A DNA stretch of 64,000 bases from positions 35,015-99,014 of the forward strand of contig DATNPL010000174.1 in NCBI GenBank assembly GCA_036703255.1, read 5' to 3'. Each line of letters begins with the position of its first letter. The first letter of the stretch is position 1. This DNA comes from Drouetiella sp036703255. GTDB taxonomy: Bacteria; Cyanobacteriota; Cyanobacteriia; Elainellales; Elainellaceae. This document shows positions 26,034 through 35,827 of this stretch, in pieces. Below the pieces are notes generated by a model. That model saw only the letters and a list, made by a program, of their open reading frames with translations, ran no database searches and was not told where the DNA came from. The position numbers and the translations under genes were made by a program.

Positions 26034-29000
26034 ATGCCCAAGCGCCCCGAGCCAAAGCGTAATGCCGCTTCCAAAAAAGCTGAGGTTTTGAGTCTAAGCC
26101 CTGATTTAGAGGAGGTTTTGGACGCAAAAACTGCCAGTCCTGAAGCTGCTAATCCTGAGATCACCAGCTCTGAACCGACAAATGGCAATGGTAGGGGAGC
26201 CAAGTCTCGAGCTAAATCTTTAAGTTCAAAGTCGTCTCCCAACACCATTCGGATTCGCGGAGCGCGCCAGCATAACCTGAAGAATATTGATCTGGAATTA
26301 CCCCGCGATCGCCTGATTGTGTTTACGGGCGTTTCTGGCTCTGGAAAGTCTTCTCTAGCTTTTGACACAATTTTTGCTGAAGGTCAGCGGCGCTATGTCG
26401 AGTCTCTCAGCGCCTATGCACGACAGTTCTTAGGCCAGGTCGATAAGCCCGATGTGGATGCGATCGAGGGTTTGAGTCCTGCGATCTCGATCGACCAAAA
26501 ATCAACCTCCCACAACCCACGCTCGACAGTCGGTACGGTGACCGAGATCTACGATTACCTGCGGCTGCTCTACGGGCGGGCAGGCGAGCCTCACTGTCCC
26601 CATTGCGATCGCTCGATTGTGCCCCAGGCGCTCGATCAGATGGTCGATCAGGTTATGGCCTTGGGGGAACGCACCAAGTTTCAGATCTTGGCTCCAGTGG
26701 TGCGTGGTAAGAAGGGTACCCATAAGAAAATGCTGTCGAGCCTTGCTTCGGAGGGCTTTGTGCGGGTGCGAGTCGATGGTGAAGTGCGGGAGCTGTCTGA
26801 TTCGATCGAGCTAGAAAAAAATCACGTTCACAATATCGAAATTGTTGTCGATCGCCTGATCCGCAAAGATGGCATCCAGGAAAGGTTGGTAGACTCGCTT
26901 TCGACTTGCCTGAAGCGATCGGAAGGCATTGCCATTATTGAGGTGACGCCCACAGAGGGCGGCAACAACGTGGTGCAGTTCCCTGCCAACCCCGATGTTC
27001 AGCTGGCGGTGCTGCCTACGATCGCCGCCGAGCCTGCCGGACGCTACGGTCAGCCTCAAGAGTCTCCCGATCGGGCTGATCAAAAAACTTATGATCTGGT
27101 GTTCTCAGAAAACTTTGCCTGCCCTGAGCATGGAGCCGTGATGGAGGAACTTTCTCCTCGGCTATTTTCTTTTAACTCACCCTATGGAGCCTGTCCGCAC
27201 TGTCATGGGTTAGGCAGTCTCCGGCGGTTTTCGGCAGAGCTGGTGGTGCCTGATCTCAATCTGCCCGTGTATGCGGCGATCGCCCCTTGGTCGGACAAAG
27301 ACAACACCTACTATTTCTCCTTGCTCTACAGCGTCGGTCAAGCGTTTGGCTTTGAAATTCAAACGCCCTGGAATAAGCTAACCCCCGATCAGCAGCAGGT
27401 GATTTTGCATGGCTCTGACGAAAAGATTTACATAGAGGCCGATTCTCGCTATCGCGATAACAAAGGCTATCACCGCGCCTATGAGGGGGCACTGCCGATG
27501 CTGGAACGGCAGTATAAGGAAACCACTTCTGACCTATACAAGCAAAAGCTAGAGCAGTATCTGATCGATCAGCCTTGCGAGATCTGTGACGGCGATCGCC
27601 TCAAGCCAGAATCTCTGGCAGTACGGATGGGTCAATATCGCATCAAGGATTTCACCAGCGCCTCAATTCGAGATTGCCTGGAGCGGGTCAACAATCTGCA
27701 ACTCTCCTCGCGGCAAGCTCAAATTGGCGAACTGGTACTCAAGGAAATTCGGGCAAGGCTCCAGTTTCTATTGGATGTGGGGCTGGATTACCTGACGCTC
27801 GATCGCACCGCAATGACCCTCTCAGGGGGCGAAGCCCAACGCATCCGGCTAGCGACCCAAATTGGGGCAGGACTGACGGGCGTGCTGTACGTTCTCGATG
27901 AACCGAGCATTGGCCTACACCAGCGAGACAACGATCGCCTGCTCACCACCCTCAACAAGCTGCGCGACTTGGGCAACACGCTGATTGTTGTCGAGCATGA
28001 CGAAGACACCATTCGCGCTGCCGATCACTTGGTAGATATTGGGCCAGGAGCCGGGGTGCATGGCGGCGAAATCGTCTCGCAGGGCAGCTTAGAAAATTTG
28101 CTCGCCTGTGAGCGCTCTTTGACGGGAGCCTATCTTTCTGGACGACGGGTGATTCATACGCCCTCTGAGCGACGAGAAGGCAATGGGCGATCGCTCCAGA
28201 TCCATGACGCCTATCGCAACAATCTTCGTCACCTGGATGTCGAAATTCCGCTCGGCAAGCTGGTGTCGGTTACGGGTGTCTCTGGCTCTGGCAAATCTAC
28301 GCTGGTGAATGAGCTGCTGTATCCGGCGCTTCAGCACCATTTTGGTCACAAGGTTCCCTTCCCAAAAGACATGGGTGAAATGAAGGGGCTTAATGCCTTA
28401 GACAAAGTAATTGTGATTGACCAGTCACCCATTGGCCGCACGCCGCGATCGAATCCTGCCACTTATACTGGAGTGTTTGACATTATTCGAGATTTATTCT
28501 CGGAAACGATCGAGGCCAAAGCCCGAGGCTATAAGCCAGGACAGTTCTCCTTTAACGTCAAGGGCGGACGCTGCGAAGCCTGCGGCGGTCAAGGGGTAAA
28601 CGTGATCGAGATGAATTTCTTACCCGATGTTTATGTGCAGTGCGAAGTCTGCAAAGGCGCACGTTACAACCGGGAAACCTTGCAGGTGAAGTACAAGAGC
28701 AAATCCATTTCTGACGTGCTGAACATGACAGCAGAAGAGGCGCTCGACTTCTTCCAGAACATCCCCAAAGCCTCGGCTAGGCTGCAAACGATGGTGGATG
28801 TGGGGCTGGGCTATGTGCGGTTAGGGCAGACGGCTCCGACTCTTTCGGGCGGCGAAGCACAGCGTCTGAAGCTAGCCACCGAACTCTCGCGCCGCGCCAC
28901 AGGCAAAACCCTCTATCTGATTGATGAGCCGACGACCGGACTCTCTTTTTACGATGTCCATAAACTGCTAGATGTGCTGCAACGGCTGGCGGATATGGGC

Positions 29001-29204
29001 AACTCAATTCTCGTTATCGAACACAACTTGGATGTGATTCGCTGTGCAGATTGGGTGATCGACCTTGGCCCGGACGGCGGCGATCGCGGTGGCGAACTCG
29101 TTGCCGTCGGAACGCCCGAAGAGGTGGCCGAAAATGAGCGATCGCACACAGGCCGTTACTTGAAAAAGGTGCTGGCACAACATCCACCTTTGGCAGTCTC
29201 CTGA
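26034..29204 (+). CDS. uvrA: Excinuclease ABC subunit UvrA
   Basis: A 1056-residue nucleotide-excision-repair protein that finds bulky and UV lesions and loads UvrB. It has two ABC ATPase halves: Walker A GVSGSGKSSLAFDTIF and GVSGSGKSTLVNEL, with signatures LSGGEAQRIRLA and LSGGEAQRLKLA. The zinc modules are CPHCDRS/CEICDGD in the first half and CEACGGQG...CEVCKGA in the second. The first about 75 residues are a charged, low-complexity extension absent from E. coli UvrA (940 aa). A hairpin follows at 29235. Confidence 0.98.
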   Translation: MPKRPEPKRNAASKKAEVLSLSPDLEEVLDAKTASPEAANPEITSSEPTNGNGRGAKSRAKSLSSKSSPNTIRIRGARQHNLKNIDLELPRDRLIVFTGVSGSGKSSLAFDTIFAEGQRRYVESLSAYARQFLGQVDKPDVDAIEGLSPAISIDQKSTSHNPRSTVGTVTEIYDYLRLLYGRAGEPHCPHCDRSIVPQALDQMVDQVMALGERTKFQILAPVVRGKKGTHKKMLSSLASEGFVRVRVDGEVRELSDSIELEKNHVHNIEIVVDRLIRKDGIQERLVDSLSTCLKRSEGIAIIEVTPTEGGNNVVQFPANPDVQLAVLPTIAAEPAGRYGQPQESPDRADQKTYDLVFSENFACPEHGAVMEELSPRLFSFNSPYGACPHCHGLGSLRRFSAELVVPDLNLPVYAAIAPWSDKDNTYYFSLLYSVGQAFGFEIQTPWNKLTPDQQQVILHGSDEKIYIEADSRYRDNKGYHRAYEGALPMLERQYKETTSDLYKQKLEQYLIDQPCEICDGDRLKPESLAVRMGQYRIKDFTSASIRDCLERVNNLQLSSRQAQIGELVLKEIRARLQFLLDVGLDYLTLDRTAMTLSGGEAQRIRLATQIGAGLTGVLYVLDEPSIGLHQRDNDRLLTTLNKLRDLGNTLIVVEHDEDTIRAADHLVDIGPGAGVHGGEIVSQGSLENLLACERSLTGAYLSGRRVIHTPSERREGNGRSLQIHDAYRNNLRHLDVEIPLGKLVSVTGVSGSGKSTLVNELLYPALQHHFGHKVPFPKDMGEMKGLNALDKVIVIDQSPIGRTPRSNPATYTGVFDIIRDLFSETIEAKARGYKPGQFSFNVKGGRCEACGGQGVNVIEMNFLPDVYVQCEVCKGARYNRETLQVKYKSKSISDVLNMTAEEALDFFQNIPKASARLQTMVDVGLGYVRLGQTAPTLSGGEAQRLKLATELSRRATGKTLYLIDEPTTGLSFYDVHKLLDVLQRLADMGNSILVIEHNLDVIRCADWVIDLGPDGGDRGGELVAVGTPEEVAENERSHTGRYLKKVLAQHPPLAVS

Positions 29205-29234
29205 ATAGACCGTTGAGTCGTCCTCAAAAGCGCA

Positions 29235-29273
29235 ATTTTGGGTTGCATGAGCTTTGCCTATGCAGCCCAAAAT
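29235..29273. terminator. Inverted repeat after uvrA
   Basis: Arms ATTTTGGGTTGCAT and ATGCAGCCCAAAAT (14 bp with one G-T pair) surround an 11-base loop, 31 bases after the uvrA stop. It fits a uvrA terminator. Confidence 0.55.
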
Positions 29274-29457
29274 CATGCTCTGCATACCTTTACCAAAACA
29301 CCTGACTTTTTCTGACTTTCTCTTGCCGACAAATAAAAAGTAAAAATTTATCTTGATTGTAGAGCCGAAACACACAGTGGAGAAACGAATAAAACCACTC
29401 AGTAAATGACTCCGCTCAATCTTAGTTCTTTACTTTTTAACGCAGGAGATACCAATC

Positions 29458-30855
29458 GTGGCAATTATTAATGGAACACCCGGCAACAATAATTTGACGG
29501 GTACTAGCACCGCCGATGTCTTTTTTGCCAGCCTTGGAAATGACACCTTAAACGGTGGCTTTGGTAGCGATACGGTCAACTATCTTTTCTTTGGTAACAA
29601 CGTTCAGGCTTCGCTAGATAGTGGCACAGCAACCTTTACTGGCGGTACGACTCTCTTCACCAGCATCGAAAACCTGTCGGGCGGTAGAGGCGACGATAGC
29701 CTTACCGGAAACTTCCTAGATAACATTCTATTCGGCAACGCTGGCAACGATCGCCTCTCCGGACTGGGCGGCAATGACAAGCTAGATGGCGGTGCAGGCT
29801 TCGATGGGTTAAGCGGTGGACTAGGAAATGATAGCCTCAACGGCGGTACCGATAACGATACTCTCAATGGCGATGAAGGCAATGATACGCTGCAAGGCGG
29901 CGATGGCTTAGATGTTCTCGATGGCGGCGATGGCTTTGACTTAGTCGCGGGCAATAAAGGCAACGACACTATGATTGGCGGTGCAGGCAACGACGCCTTT
30001 GAATGGGTAGATGGCGACGGTAGCGATCTGATTCAAGGTGGTGTAGGCACAGACAACTTACTCGTGAACGGCTCTGTCAACCAAGGCGATCAATTAGTCC
30101 TGCGCCAGTCTGGAACTAGAGTTGTGTTAGAGCGCACCAACCTTACCCCCATCACCCTCAAAGTTGAAGGCGTGGAAACCTTGAATGCCATTAACGGCTT
30201 GGGTGGCGATGACCTATTCGTTGTGAACAGCTTGTCTGCTTCTATCGGTATTACTGACATTCAGTTCACGGGTGGCGATGGCAATGATCGGATGTCGATC
30301 GCATCAAATACGTCTGCCAAATTTAATGCGGGTGGCGGTAACGGAAATGACATTATGATGGGAGGCGCTGCGGCAGATACTCTATTTGGCGACACCGGCA
30401 ACGATACTGTGATCGGCAACAGCGGCAATGATACCCTCACAGGCGCAAGCACAAGCTTTCAAGGCAACCTAGGGCGGGGTGAAATTGATCTGCTGGTAGG
30501 CGGTGCAGGTCGAGATAGATTTGTGGTCGGCATCAGAGGAAGAGTGCTCTACGACGATGGCAACAACATCACCGATGGCGATGCCCGCAACTTCTTTGAC
30601 GGTAACGACGGTACGGGCGACTTTGCTCGCATTATTGACTTTAAATCAGGGGAAGATGTGATTCAGCTTGCCGGACGTGCCAATCAATATGTCCTCAAAC
30701 CCATCAACAATTCTTTGAGAGGCGGTTCTGCTGCACAAGACATCGGCATCTTCCTCAAGAACGGCCCTACCCTATTCCAGCCCGATGAATTGTTGGCGAT
30801 CGTCCAAGATTCTCCGGCGCTGAATCTCAACTCTGCTCAGTTCAGCTTTGTCTAA
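29458..30855 (+). CDS. RTX-type calcium-binding repeat protein
   Basis: A 465-residue protein starting at GTG 29458 behind a good ribosome-binding site (AGGAG at 29444-29448). Residues about 10-150 and 270-330 are built from nonapeptides of GGxGxDxLx type (GGAGNDAFEW, GNAGNDRLSGLGG), which form calcium-filled beta-rolls. There is no signal peptide, as expected for substrates of type I secretion through a C-terminal signal, but no ABC/HlyD exporter lies in the window. No enzymatic domain is visible, so it may be an S-layer-like, adhesive or gliding-related surface protein. Confidence 0.88.
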   Translation: MAIINGTPGNNNLTGTSTADVFFASLGNDTLNGGFGSDTVNYLFFGNNVQASLDSGTATFTGGTTLFTSIENLSGGRGDDSLTGNFLDNILFGNAGNDRLSGLGGNDKLDGGAGFDGLSGGLGNDSLNGGTDNDTLNGDEGNDTLQGGDGLDVLDGGDGFDLVAGNKGNDTMIGGAGNDAFEWVDGDGSDLIQGGVGTDNLLVNGSVNQGDQLVLRQSGTRVVLERTNLTPITLKVEGVETLNAINGLGGDDLFVVNSLSASIGITDIQFTGGDGNDRMSIASNTSAKFNAGGGNGNDIMMGGAAADTLFGDTGNDTVIGNSGNDTLTGASTSFQGNLGRGEIDLLVGGAGRDRFVVGIRGRVLYDDGNNITDGDARNFFDGNDGTGDFARIIDFKSGEDVIQLAGRANQYVLKPINNSLRGGSAAQDIGIFLKNGPTLFQPDELLAIVQDSPALNLNSAQFSFV

Positions 30856-30903
30856 TGGCTGATATCGCTATGGGCAGCAAGGTGCAGCGAGGCTAAGACA
30901 GAA

Positions 30904-30942
30904 ACGTTTTGGGCGGGACACTTCATGTCCTACCCAAAACGT
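30904..30942. terminator. Hairpin between the RTX and FHA genes
   Basis: Arms ACGTTTTGGGCGGGACA and TGTCCTACCCAAAACGT (17 bases, two imperfect pairs) with loop CTTCA, between two convergent genes. It could end transcription from both sides. Confidence 0.55.
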
Positions 30943-30970
30943 CCTCAGTAAAGGGGCTAGGTTATCTGAT

Positions 30971-31288
30971 TCATTCCATGTCCTGAATCAGAAAAAGAAA
31001 ATTGCCCACATGGAGAGCATCGCTAATCTCCAAAACATAGTTTGCATTCAGTTGCAGAACATGATTATTGAGACGACAGCCCTTTTGACCACTCAAATCA
31101 TTCAATAAATATTCCCCATTCTGAAAAATGATCTTGGCATGGAAATTACCAATCTCTGGGCTGTCTAAAATCAGATCACAGTTCGGATGTCGTCCGATCA
31201 AACATTCACGGTCAGGGCTAGACTCTGGTGACAGAACAATATCTCGAAATTCATCAGTTTTAAGATTGAGAACTTTAGCGTGCAGCAT
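30971..31288 (-). CDS. FHA domain protein
   Basis: A 105-residue protein that is essentially a single forkhead-associated domain. The phosphothreonine-binding core is visible as CLIGRHPNCDLIL (Gly-Arg), SPEIGNFHAKI (in place of the usual S-R-x-H-A) and a later Asn in CRLNNHV. FHA domains bind phospho-Thr peptides made by Ser/Thr kinases; no kinase gene is next to it. The usual Ser-Arg before His-Ala is replaced by Gly-Asn, so binding strength is uncertain. Confidence 0.82.
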   Translation of the reverse strand: MLHAKVLNLKTDEFRDIVLSPESSPDRECLIGRHPNCDLILDSPEIGNFHAKIIFQNGEYLLNDLSGQKGCRLNNHVLQLNANYVLEISDALHVGNFLFLIQDME

Positions 31289-31328
31289 TTAATCCTAAAA
31301 GCATCTATAACGAACCCAGGCAAAAATC

Positions 31329-32072
31329 CTAGAAAGCATAAATCCGATTAACTCGAATCGTAGAAGTATGGGATGTCAGCACATTAAAAATAGAGACCTT
31401 ACCCGTATTCAAATCAAAGTATCCACCCGCCAGCTTTATTTGTTTCTCGTTCAGCAACCGAGTAACTAAAGGCGATTCTTTGAGCTTTTCCATTTGCAGA
31501 AACACATTTTCTCGCACAGCATTCTCTAGGCGATCGCCAGGTTGCCGAGCCGAACGAGCGATCGCAGGCTGAATGGAATCAATCAGCGTATTCATCTGCC
31601 CCATTAAATGACCGCTGTTTAAGGCAGCCCCCACTGCGCCACAGCGACCGTGACCCAGGACAAGCAAGACTTTTGTTTGAAGAATTGAGGTGCCATACTC
31701 AATGCTGGCTAACTCTGTAGGCGTAACGATATTACCCGCAACACGAATAACAAACAGATCGCCTAGCCCCTGATCAAAGATCACTTCAAGCGGCACCCGA
31801 GAATCGGAACAGCCCAATATAGTTGCAAAGGGCGTTTGTTTCTGCGCCACCTCTTCTAACCGAGTGAGGTGATTGGGATGCGTCGATTGCTGGTTGATAA
31901 ATCGTTTGTTGCCCGCAATCAGCTTTTGCAAAGCTTGATCGGCAGTCAACTCAGGTTTCTCAGCTTGTGCAGGTTCAAATTTACAAGCTGGAGGCTGTAG
32001 AAGCATTTTTTCAGGCTGGAGACGAGGCGCTTTTAGAGGTGAAGCGATGGTGAGGTTGTCTTGAGGTGTCAT
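31329..32072 (-). CDS. Beta-class carbonic anhydrase
   Basis: 247 residues from ATG 32072 (MTPQDNLTIAS); an ATG at 32123 would add 17. Zinc ligands are in GCSDSRVP (Cys, plus the Asp-Arg dyad) and LGHGRCGAV (His and Cys), intact for CO2 hydration. A low-complexity segment of about 50 residues precedes the domain; I see no convincing signal peptide. It resembles non-carboxysomal EcaB/CAH-like enzymes and is not next to ccm genes, so a role in general inorganic-carbon or pH balance is likely. Confidence 0.93.
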   Translation of the reverse strand: MTPQDNLTIASPLKAPRLQPEKMLLQPPACKFEPAQAEKPELTADQALQKLIAGNKRFINQQSTHPNHLTRLEEVAQKQTPFATILGCSDSRVPLEVIFDQGLGDLFVIRVAGNIVTPTELASIEYGTSILQTKVLLVLGHGRCGAVGAALNSGHLMGQMNTLIDSIQPAIARSARQPGDRLENAVRENVFLQMEKLKESPLVTRLLNEKQIKLAGGYFDLNTGKVSIFNVLTSHTSTIRVNRIYAF

Positions 32073-32434
32073 AAGGTAACGGTTGCTGAAATAGCGATGT
32101 GAACGACTTAAGTTACTCCTCAAAAAGACCTTGTCACCCTTCTTTATCCAAATTCATGAATTTCTGTATTGCTCCGGATCTTCTGAATTGCTTCATCCGA
32201 TGCTGGCTATTGAAAATCCCCTATGGCGATCGTCTACTATCCGCGTCCCCACTGATTTTCCAGTTTATGCCTGTATCTGATAAGCCCTATTTTGAGGTCG
32301 CGATCGACTGCCAATTGCTAAGATCAGTGCCCGACATTTGACCCAGCATTGTCACAAACCATCGGCATTTTTCCCGGATCACGCCATCGTTGAACAGATT
32401 TAATGAGTGTAGTTTTTGCCGCTTGGACGACACC

Positions 32435-33271
32435 ATGCAACTGAATCAAAGCCTATTTTCGCTGACATTCTACAGCACCTTGCTGCTGGCAACCTCTACA
32501 GAAGTGGCTTACGGCCAAGCATTTCAAGATCAAGGGGCTAGGACTGAATCTGTCTCGCTAGAACGCCCATCCAGCCTGTCCACAGCCGATGAGATCGAGC
32601 CTCACCTGGCACATTCGGACGCTGAGGCGGACGCTGAGGCCGGAGATTCTGGAGCAGCACAGGCTATGCCGGGGATGGATCATGCTATGCCGGGGATGGA
32701 AATGCCGGGGATGGGTCATGAAATGCCCAGCATGCAGGGTGAAATGCCCAGCATGAGCCACGATTCCATGAGCTTAGGCCCTGAAGATGAATACTTTGAC
32801 CTGCGATTTCTAGACGCCATGATTCTGCACCACCAGGGAGCCGTGAACATGGCAGAAGAAGTGCTAGAAAAATCCGATCGCCTCAGCCTCAGAAAAATGG
32901 CGCGGGAGATTATCTTAGTGCAAAAGCGGGAAGTCAGACGGATGCAGTCCTGGCGCGAAGCTTGGTATCCCGATGCCGATCAGCGACCCCTCATGTATGT
33001 GGCCGACAAGCAGCAGACTTTGCCCATGACGCAAGAGATGCAGGATGCCATGATGATGAACATGGATATGGGTTCGGCAGATGAGGATTTTGACTTACGC
33101 TTCATCAACGCCATGCTGCCGCACCACCAAGGCGCTGTGGCGATGGCTGGAGAAGCTCTGTTGCGTAGCGATCGTCCAGACATCTGGCGGCTATCCCAAA
33201 GCATTTTAGGGGTGCAGCAGCAAGAGATCGCTCAACTCCGCACCTGGAGAAGGCAATGGTATAGCCAATAA
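32435..33271 (+). CDS. Secreted DUF305 protein with two domains and a Met-rich linker
   Basis: 278 residues from ATG 32435 (an in-frame ATG lies upstream at 32390). A signal peptide covers about 1-27 (ends VAYG-QAF). At about 70-107 lies a Met/His-rich stretch of repeated (M/A)MPGM, GHEMP and GEMPSM units. Two similar domains follow, each with FDLRF(L/I)(D/N)AM(I)L(P)HHQGAV and the closing W-x-W-Y element, so DUF305 is tandemly duplicated. The Met-rich part suggests Cu(I) or Ag(I) binding in the periplasm. DUF305 proteins frequently accompany copper-handling genes, but none is adjacent here. Confidence 0.87.
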   Translation: MQLNQSLFSLTFYSTLLLATSTEVAYGQAFQDQGARTESVSLERPSSLSTADEIEPHLAHSDAEADAEAGDSGAAQAMPGMDHAMPGMEMPGMGHEMPSMQGEMPSMSHDSMSLGPEDEYFDLRFLDAMILHHQGAVNMAEEVLEKSDRLSLRKMAREIILVQKREVRRMQSWREAWYPDADQRPLMYVADKQQTLPMTQEMQDAMMMNMDMGSADEDFDLRFINAMLPHHQGAVAMAGEALLRSDRPDIWRLSQSILGVQQQEIAQLRTWRRQWYSQ

Positions 33272-33327
33272 TATTACAAGCCAATAGCGGCTAGAGGTTG
33301 CCAGATCCCAATGAAATCCCAGCGACA

Positions 33328-34674
33328 TTACTGAGACATCATTTGCTCCACAAAATTAGTGTAGACCTCACCCTCGATAAAGTCTGGGTTTTCTAGAATC
33401 CTTTGGTGGAAGGCGATCGTTGTCGGTAGACCCGTAATGGCAAACTCCCGCAAGGCTCGTCGCATCCGCTGAATTGCCGCCGTCCGATCGACACCCCAGA
33501 CAATCAGCTTGCCAATCAGAGAATCGTAATAGGGCGGAATTTCATAGTCAGTATAGACATGAGAATCCATCCGCACGCCGGGGCCGCCCGGTGGCAGATA
33601 GCCATTGATGCGTCCCGGATGGGGTCGGAAATTGAACTCTGGATCTTCAGCATTGATCCGGCATTCGATCGCATGACCGCGAATTTGCACCTGATCTTGG
33701 GTCAGGCTTAGCCGCTCCCCCTGGGCAATGCGGATCTGCTCGGCAATCAAATCGAGTCCTGTAATCATCTCCGTCACGGGATGCTCTACCTGAATCCGGG
33801 TGTTCATCTCCATGAAGTAAAACTCACCGGAGCGATCGAGCAAAAACTCTACCGTGCCTGCACCTACATAGTTAATTGACTGTGCAGCCTTGACGGCGGC
33901 CTCTCCCATTTTTTGCCGCAGCGTTGCATCTAGCGCCGGACTGGGGGCTTCCTCTAGCAGCTTTTGGTGCCGTCGCTGAATCGAGCAGTCCCGTTCGCCC
34001 AGATGGATAACGTTACCATGACTATCGGCCAAGATCTGAAACTCAATGTGGCGAGGGCGCTCCACAAACTTTTCTAGATAAACCCCGGCATTGCCAAAGG
34101 CCGCTTCTGCCTCGCCCTGAGCTGCCAAGAAAGATTTAATCAGCTCTTCTTCATGCCGCACCAGCCGCATGCCGCGTCCGCCGCCGCCCGCCGTAGCCTT
34201 AATGATGACGGGGTAGCCAATCTTACGGGCGATCGTCAATACCTCTTTTTCGTCTGTCAGCAGACCGTCGCTACCGGGCACCGTGGGCACGCCGATCCGA
34301 ATCATCGTCTCTTTGGCAGTCGATTTGTCACCCATCGCTCGAATGGACTCTGGCGAAGGGCCAATGAAGGCAATTTGATGGTCGGCACAAATTTCGGCAA
34401 AGCGGGCATTCTCCGCTAGAAAGCCGTATCCCGGATGGATTGCCGCCGCATTGCGGGTCAACGCCGCCGCAATGATATTGGGAATGTTGAGATAGCTTTT
34501 GCTGCTGGGGGGTTCGCCAATACAGACTGCCTCGTCCGCAAGTTGGACATGAAGGGCATGGCAGTCTACTGTCGAATATACGGCCACCGTGGCAATGCCC
34601 ATCTCTTCACAGGTGCGAAGAATTCGCAACGCAATCTCTCCACGGTTGGCAATTAAAATCTTGTCGAAGCGCAT
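33328..34674 (-). CDS. accC: Acetyl-CoA carboxylase, biotin carboxylase subunit
   Basis: A 448-residue ATP-grasp enzyme that carboxylates biotin on AccB, the first step of fatty-acid synthesis. The N-terminal pre-ATP-grasp domain starts KILIANRGEIALRILRTC, the glycine-rich loop is KATAGGGGRGMRLV, and the catalytic stretch is FMEMNTRIQVEHPVTEM. Full length for the family (about 447). It stands alone, as is usual in cyanobacteria where acc genes are scattered. Confidence 0.97.
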   Translation of the reverse strand: MRFDKILIANRGEIALRILRTCEEMGIATVAVYSTVDCHALHVQLADEAVCIGEPPSSKSYLNIPNIIAAALTRNAAAIHPGYGFLAENARFAEICADHQIAFIGPSPESIRAMGDKSTAKETMIRIGVPTVPGSDGLLTDEKEVLTIARKIGYPVIIKATAGGGGRGMRLVRHEEELIKSFLAAQGEAEAAFGNAGVYLEKFVERPRHIEFQILADSHGNVIHLGERDCSIQRRHQKLLEEAPSPALDATLRQKMGEAAVKAAQSINYVGAGTVEFLLDRSGEFYFMEMNTRIQVEHPVTEMITGLDLIAEQIRIAQGERLSLTQDQVQIRGHAIECRINAEDPEFNFRPHPGRINGYLPPGGPGVRMDSHVYTDYEIPPYYDSLIGKLIVWGVDRTAAIQRMRRALREFAITGLPTTIAFHQRILENPDFIEGEVYTNFVEQMMSQ

Positions 34675-34858
34675 TTCAAAGAGTAGGGGTGAGGGATGAG
34701 ATGAGGAGATTGAAGACTGGAAAGTAAGAAACCAGTGTTTTGAATTTTACGCTGAATTGATCAACTCAAAACATCTAGCTTGCTCCCCAATCTCCAATCT
34801 CCTCTACCCACAACCAACTCAAGGCCGACTCAAGATCGACTCAAGACCTGTCCAAGAC

Positions 34859-35575
34859 CTACTCAGCCGTTGCCAATTCGGTGCTGCCGCGCGTCCGTCG
34901 GCGGGTTAGCGAATTAAACAACATTTGACCAATCGCCTTGATCAGATTGCCTTCTAGCTCATTAAACATCTTCATGTTCATGCCAAAGGCAGCATTGGCC
35001 TCATCCACAATCCGATCGGCAGTCGCATCATCGATCGGCAGCTCATCCAAAGACTGACGATACTTAGCTTTGAAAGCCTTTTCGTCAGGGATTTCTTTGA
35101 ACTCATAAAAGGCGGTGCCTTCGCCCTCACTCAGGTTCATGCCGCGCTGAGCAATGCCCTTAAGGATTTGCCCTCCCGACAGATCGCCCAAATAGCGCGT
35201 GTAGGAATGTGCCGCCAACAGCTCAGGCTGGGTTGCCGAGATTTCGTGAATGCGAGCCACATAGGCTTTTGCCGCTTCCGAAGGGGCGATCTGCTCCCGC
35301 CAGTTGCTGCCATAGTAATACTGCAAATCCTGCTCTAGGCTGGCTTTGCGGTTCAGTTCAGAAAAGTAGATTTTAGAAACAATGGGATGGCTGCGCAGCT
35401 GCTCCATCTCTTCTTCCATTGCCGAATAGACAAAGTAGAGATTAGAGACTAGCTTGCGGTAGGAGTTTTTTTCTACCACCCCTTTCAAAAAACATTTTAC
35501 AAATCCGACGTTCTCAGCCATCGAGTGAGCTTTTTTGGTGCCCTCACGCAGCTTGCTTGCTAAATTACTGGTCAT
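34859..35575 (-). CDS. ho1: Heme oxygenase (biliverdin-producing)
   Basis: A 238-residue all-alpha heme oxygenase, opening heme to biliverdin IXa with reduced ferredoxin, the start of phycobilin synthesis. The proximal His is His17 in REGTKKAHSMAEN; the distal-helix glycines are in YTRYLGDLSGGQILKGIAQR. Length matches cyanobacterial HO1 (about 240). It is monocistronic, divergent from the MlaE permease gene. A paralogue for low oxygen (HO2) cannot be excluded from sequence alone. Confidence 0.95.
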   Translation of the reverse strand: MTSNLASKLREGTKKAHSMAENVGFVKCFLKGVVEKNSYRKLVSNLYFVYSAMEEEMEQLRSHPIVSKIYFSELNRKASLEQDLQYYYGSNWREQIAPSEAAKAYVARIHEISATQPELLAAHSYTRYLGDLSGGQILKGIAQRGMNLSEGEGTAFYEFKEIPDEKAFKAKYRQSLDELPIDDATADRIVDEANAAFGMNMKMFNELEGNLIKAIGQMLFNSLTRRRTRGSTELATAE

Positions 35576-35827
35576 GCTAATGTTCCTAGTTAAAGTCCCA
35601 ATACTTTTTGCTTGAGCTTGTTTTTTTTGCTTGAGCTTGACTTTGATGCCTGAGAAAAATTCGCGCTTACAGACAGCAAAACGTGCATCTGTAGATGCAC
35701 CTAAATTGTTACAGTAGACTGATTTGATGAGAGTTTGTGTTAAAAATTCTTACGTGGAGCGATCGCGCTTCAGCCCAAAAATAGAACGCTGCCCAGCCCA
35801 GAATTCATATTGCCATGACGGATTGCC

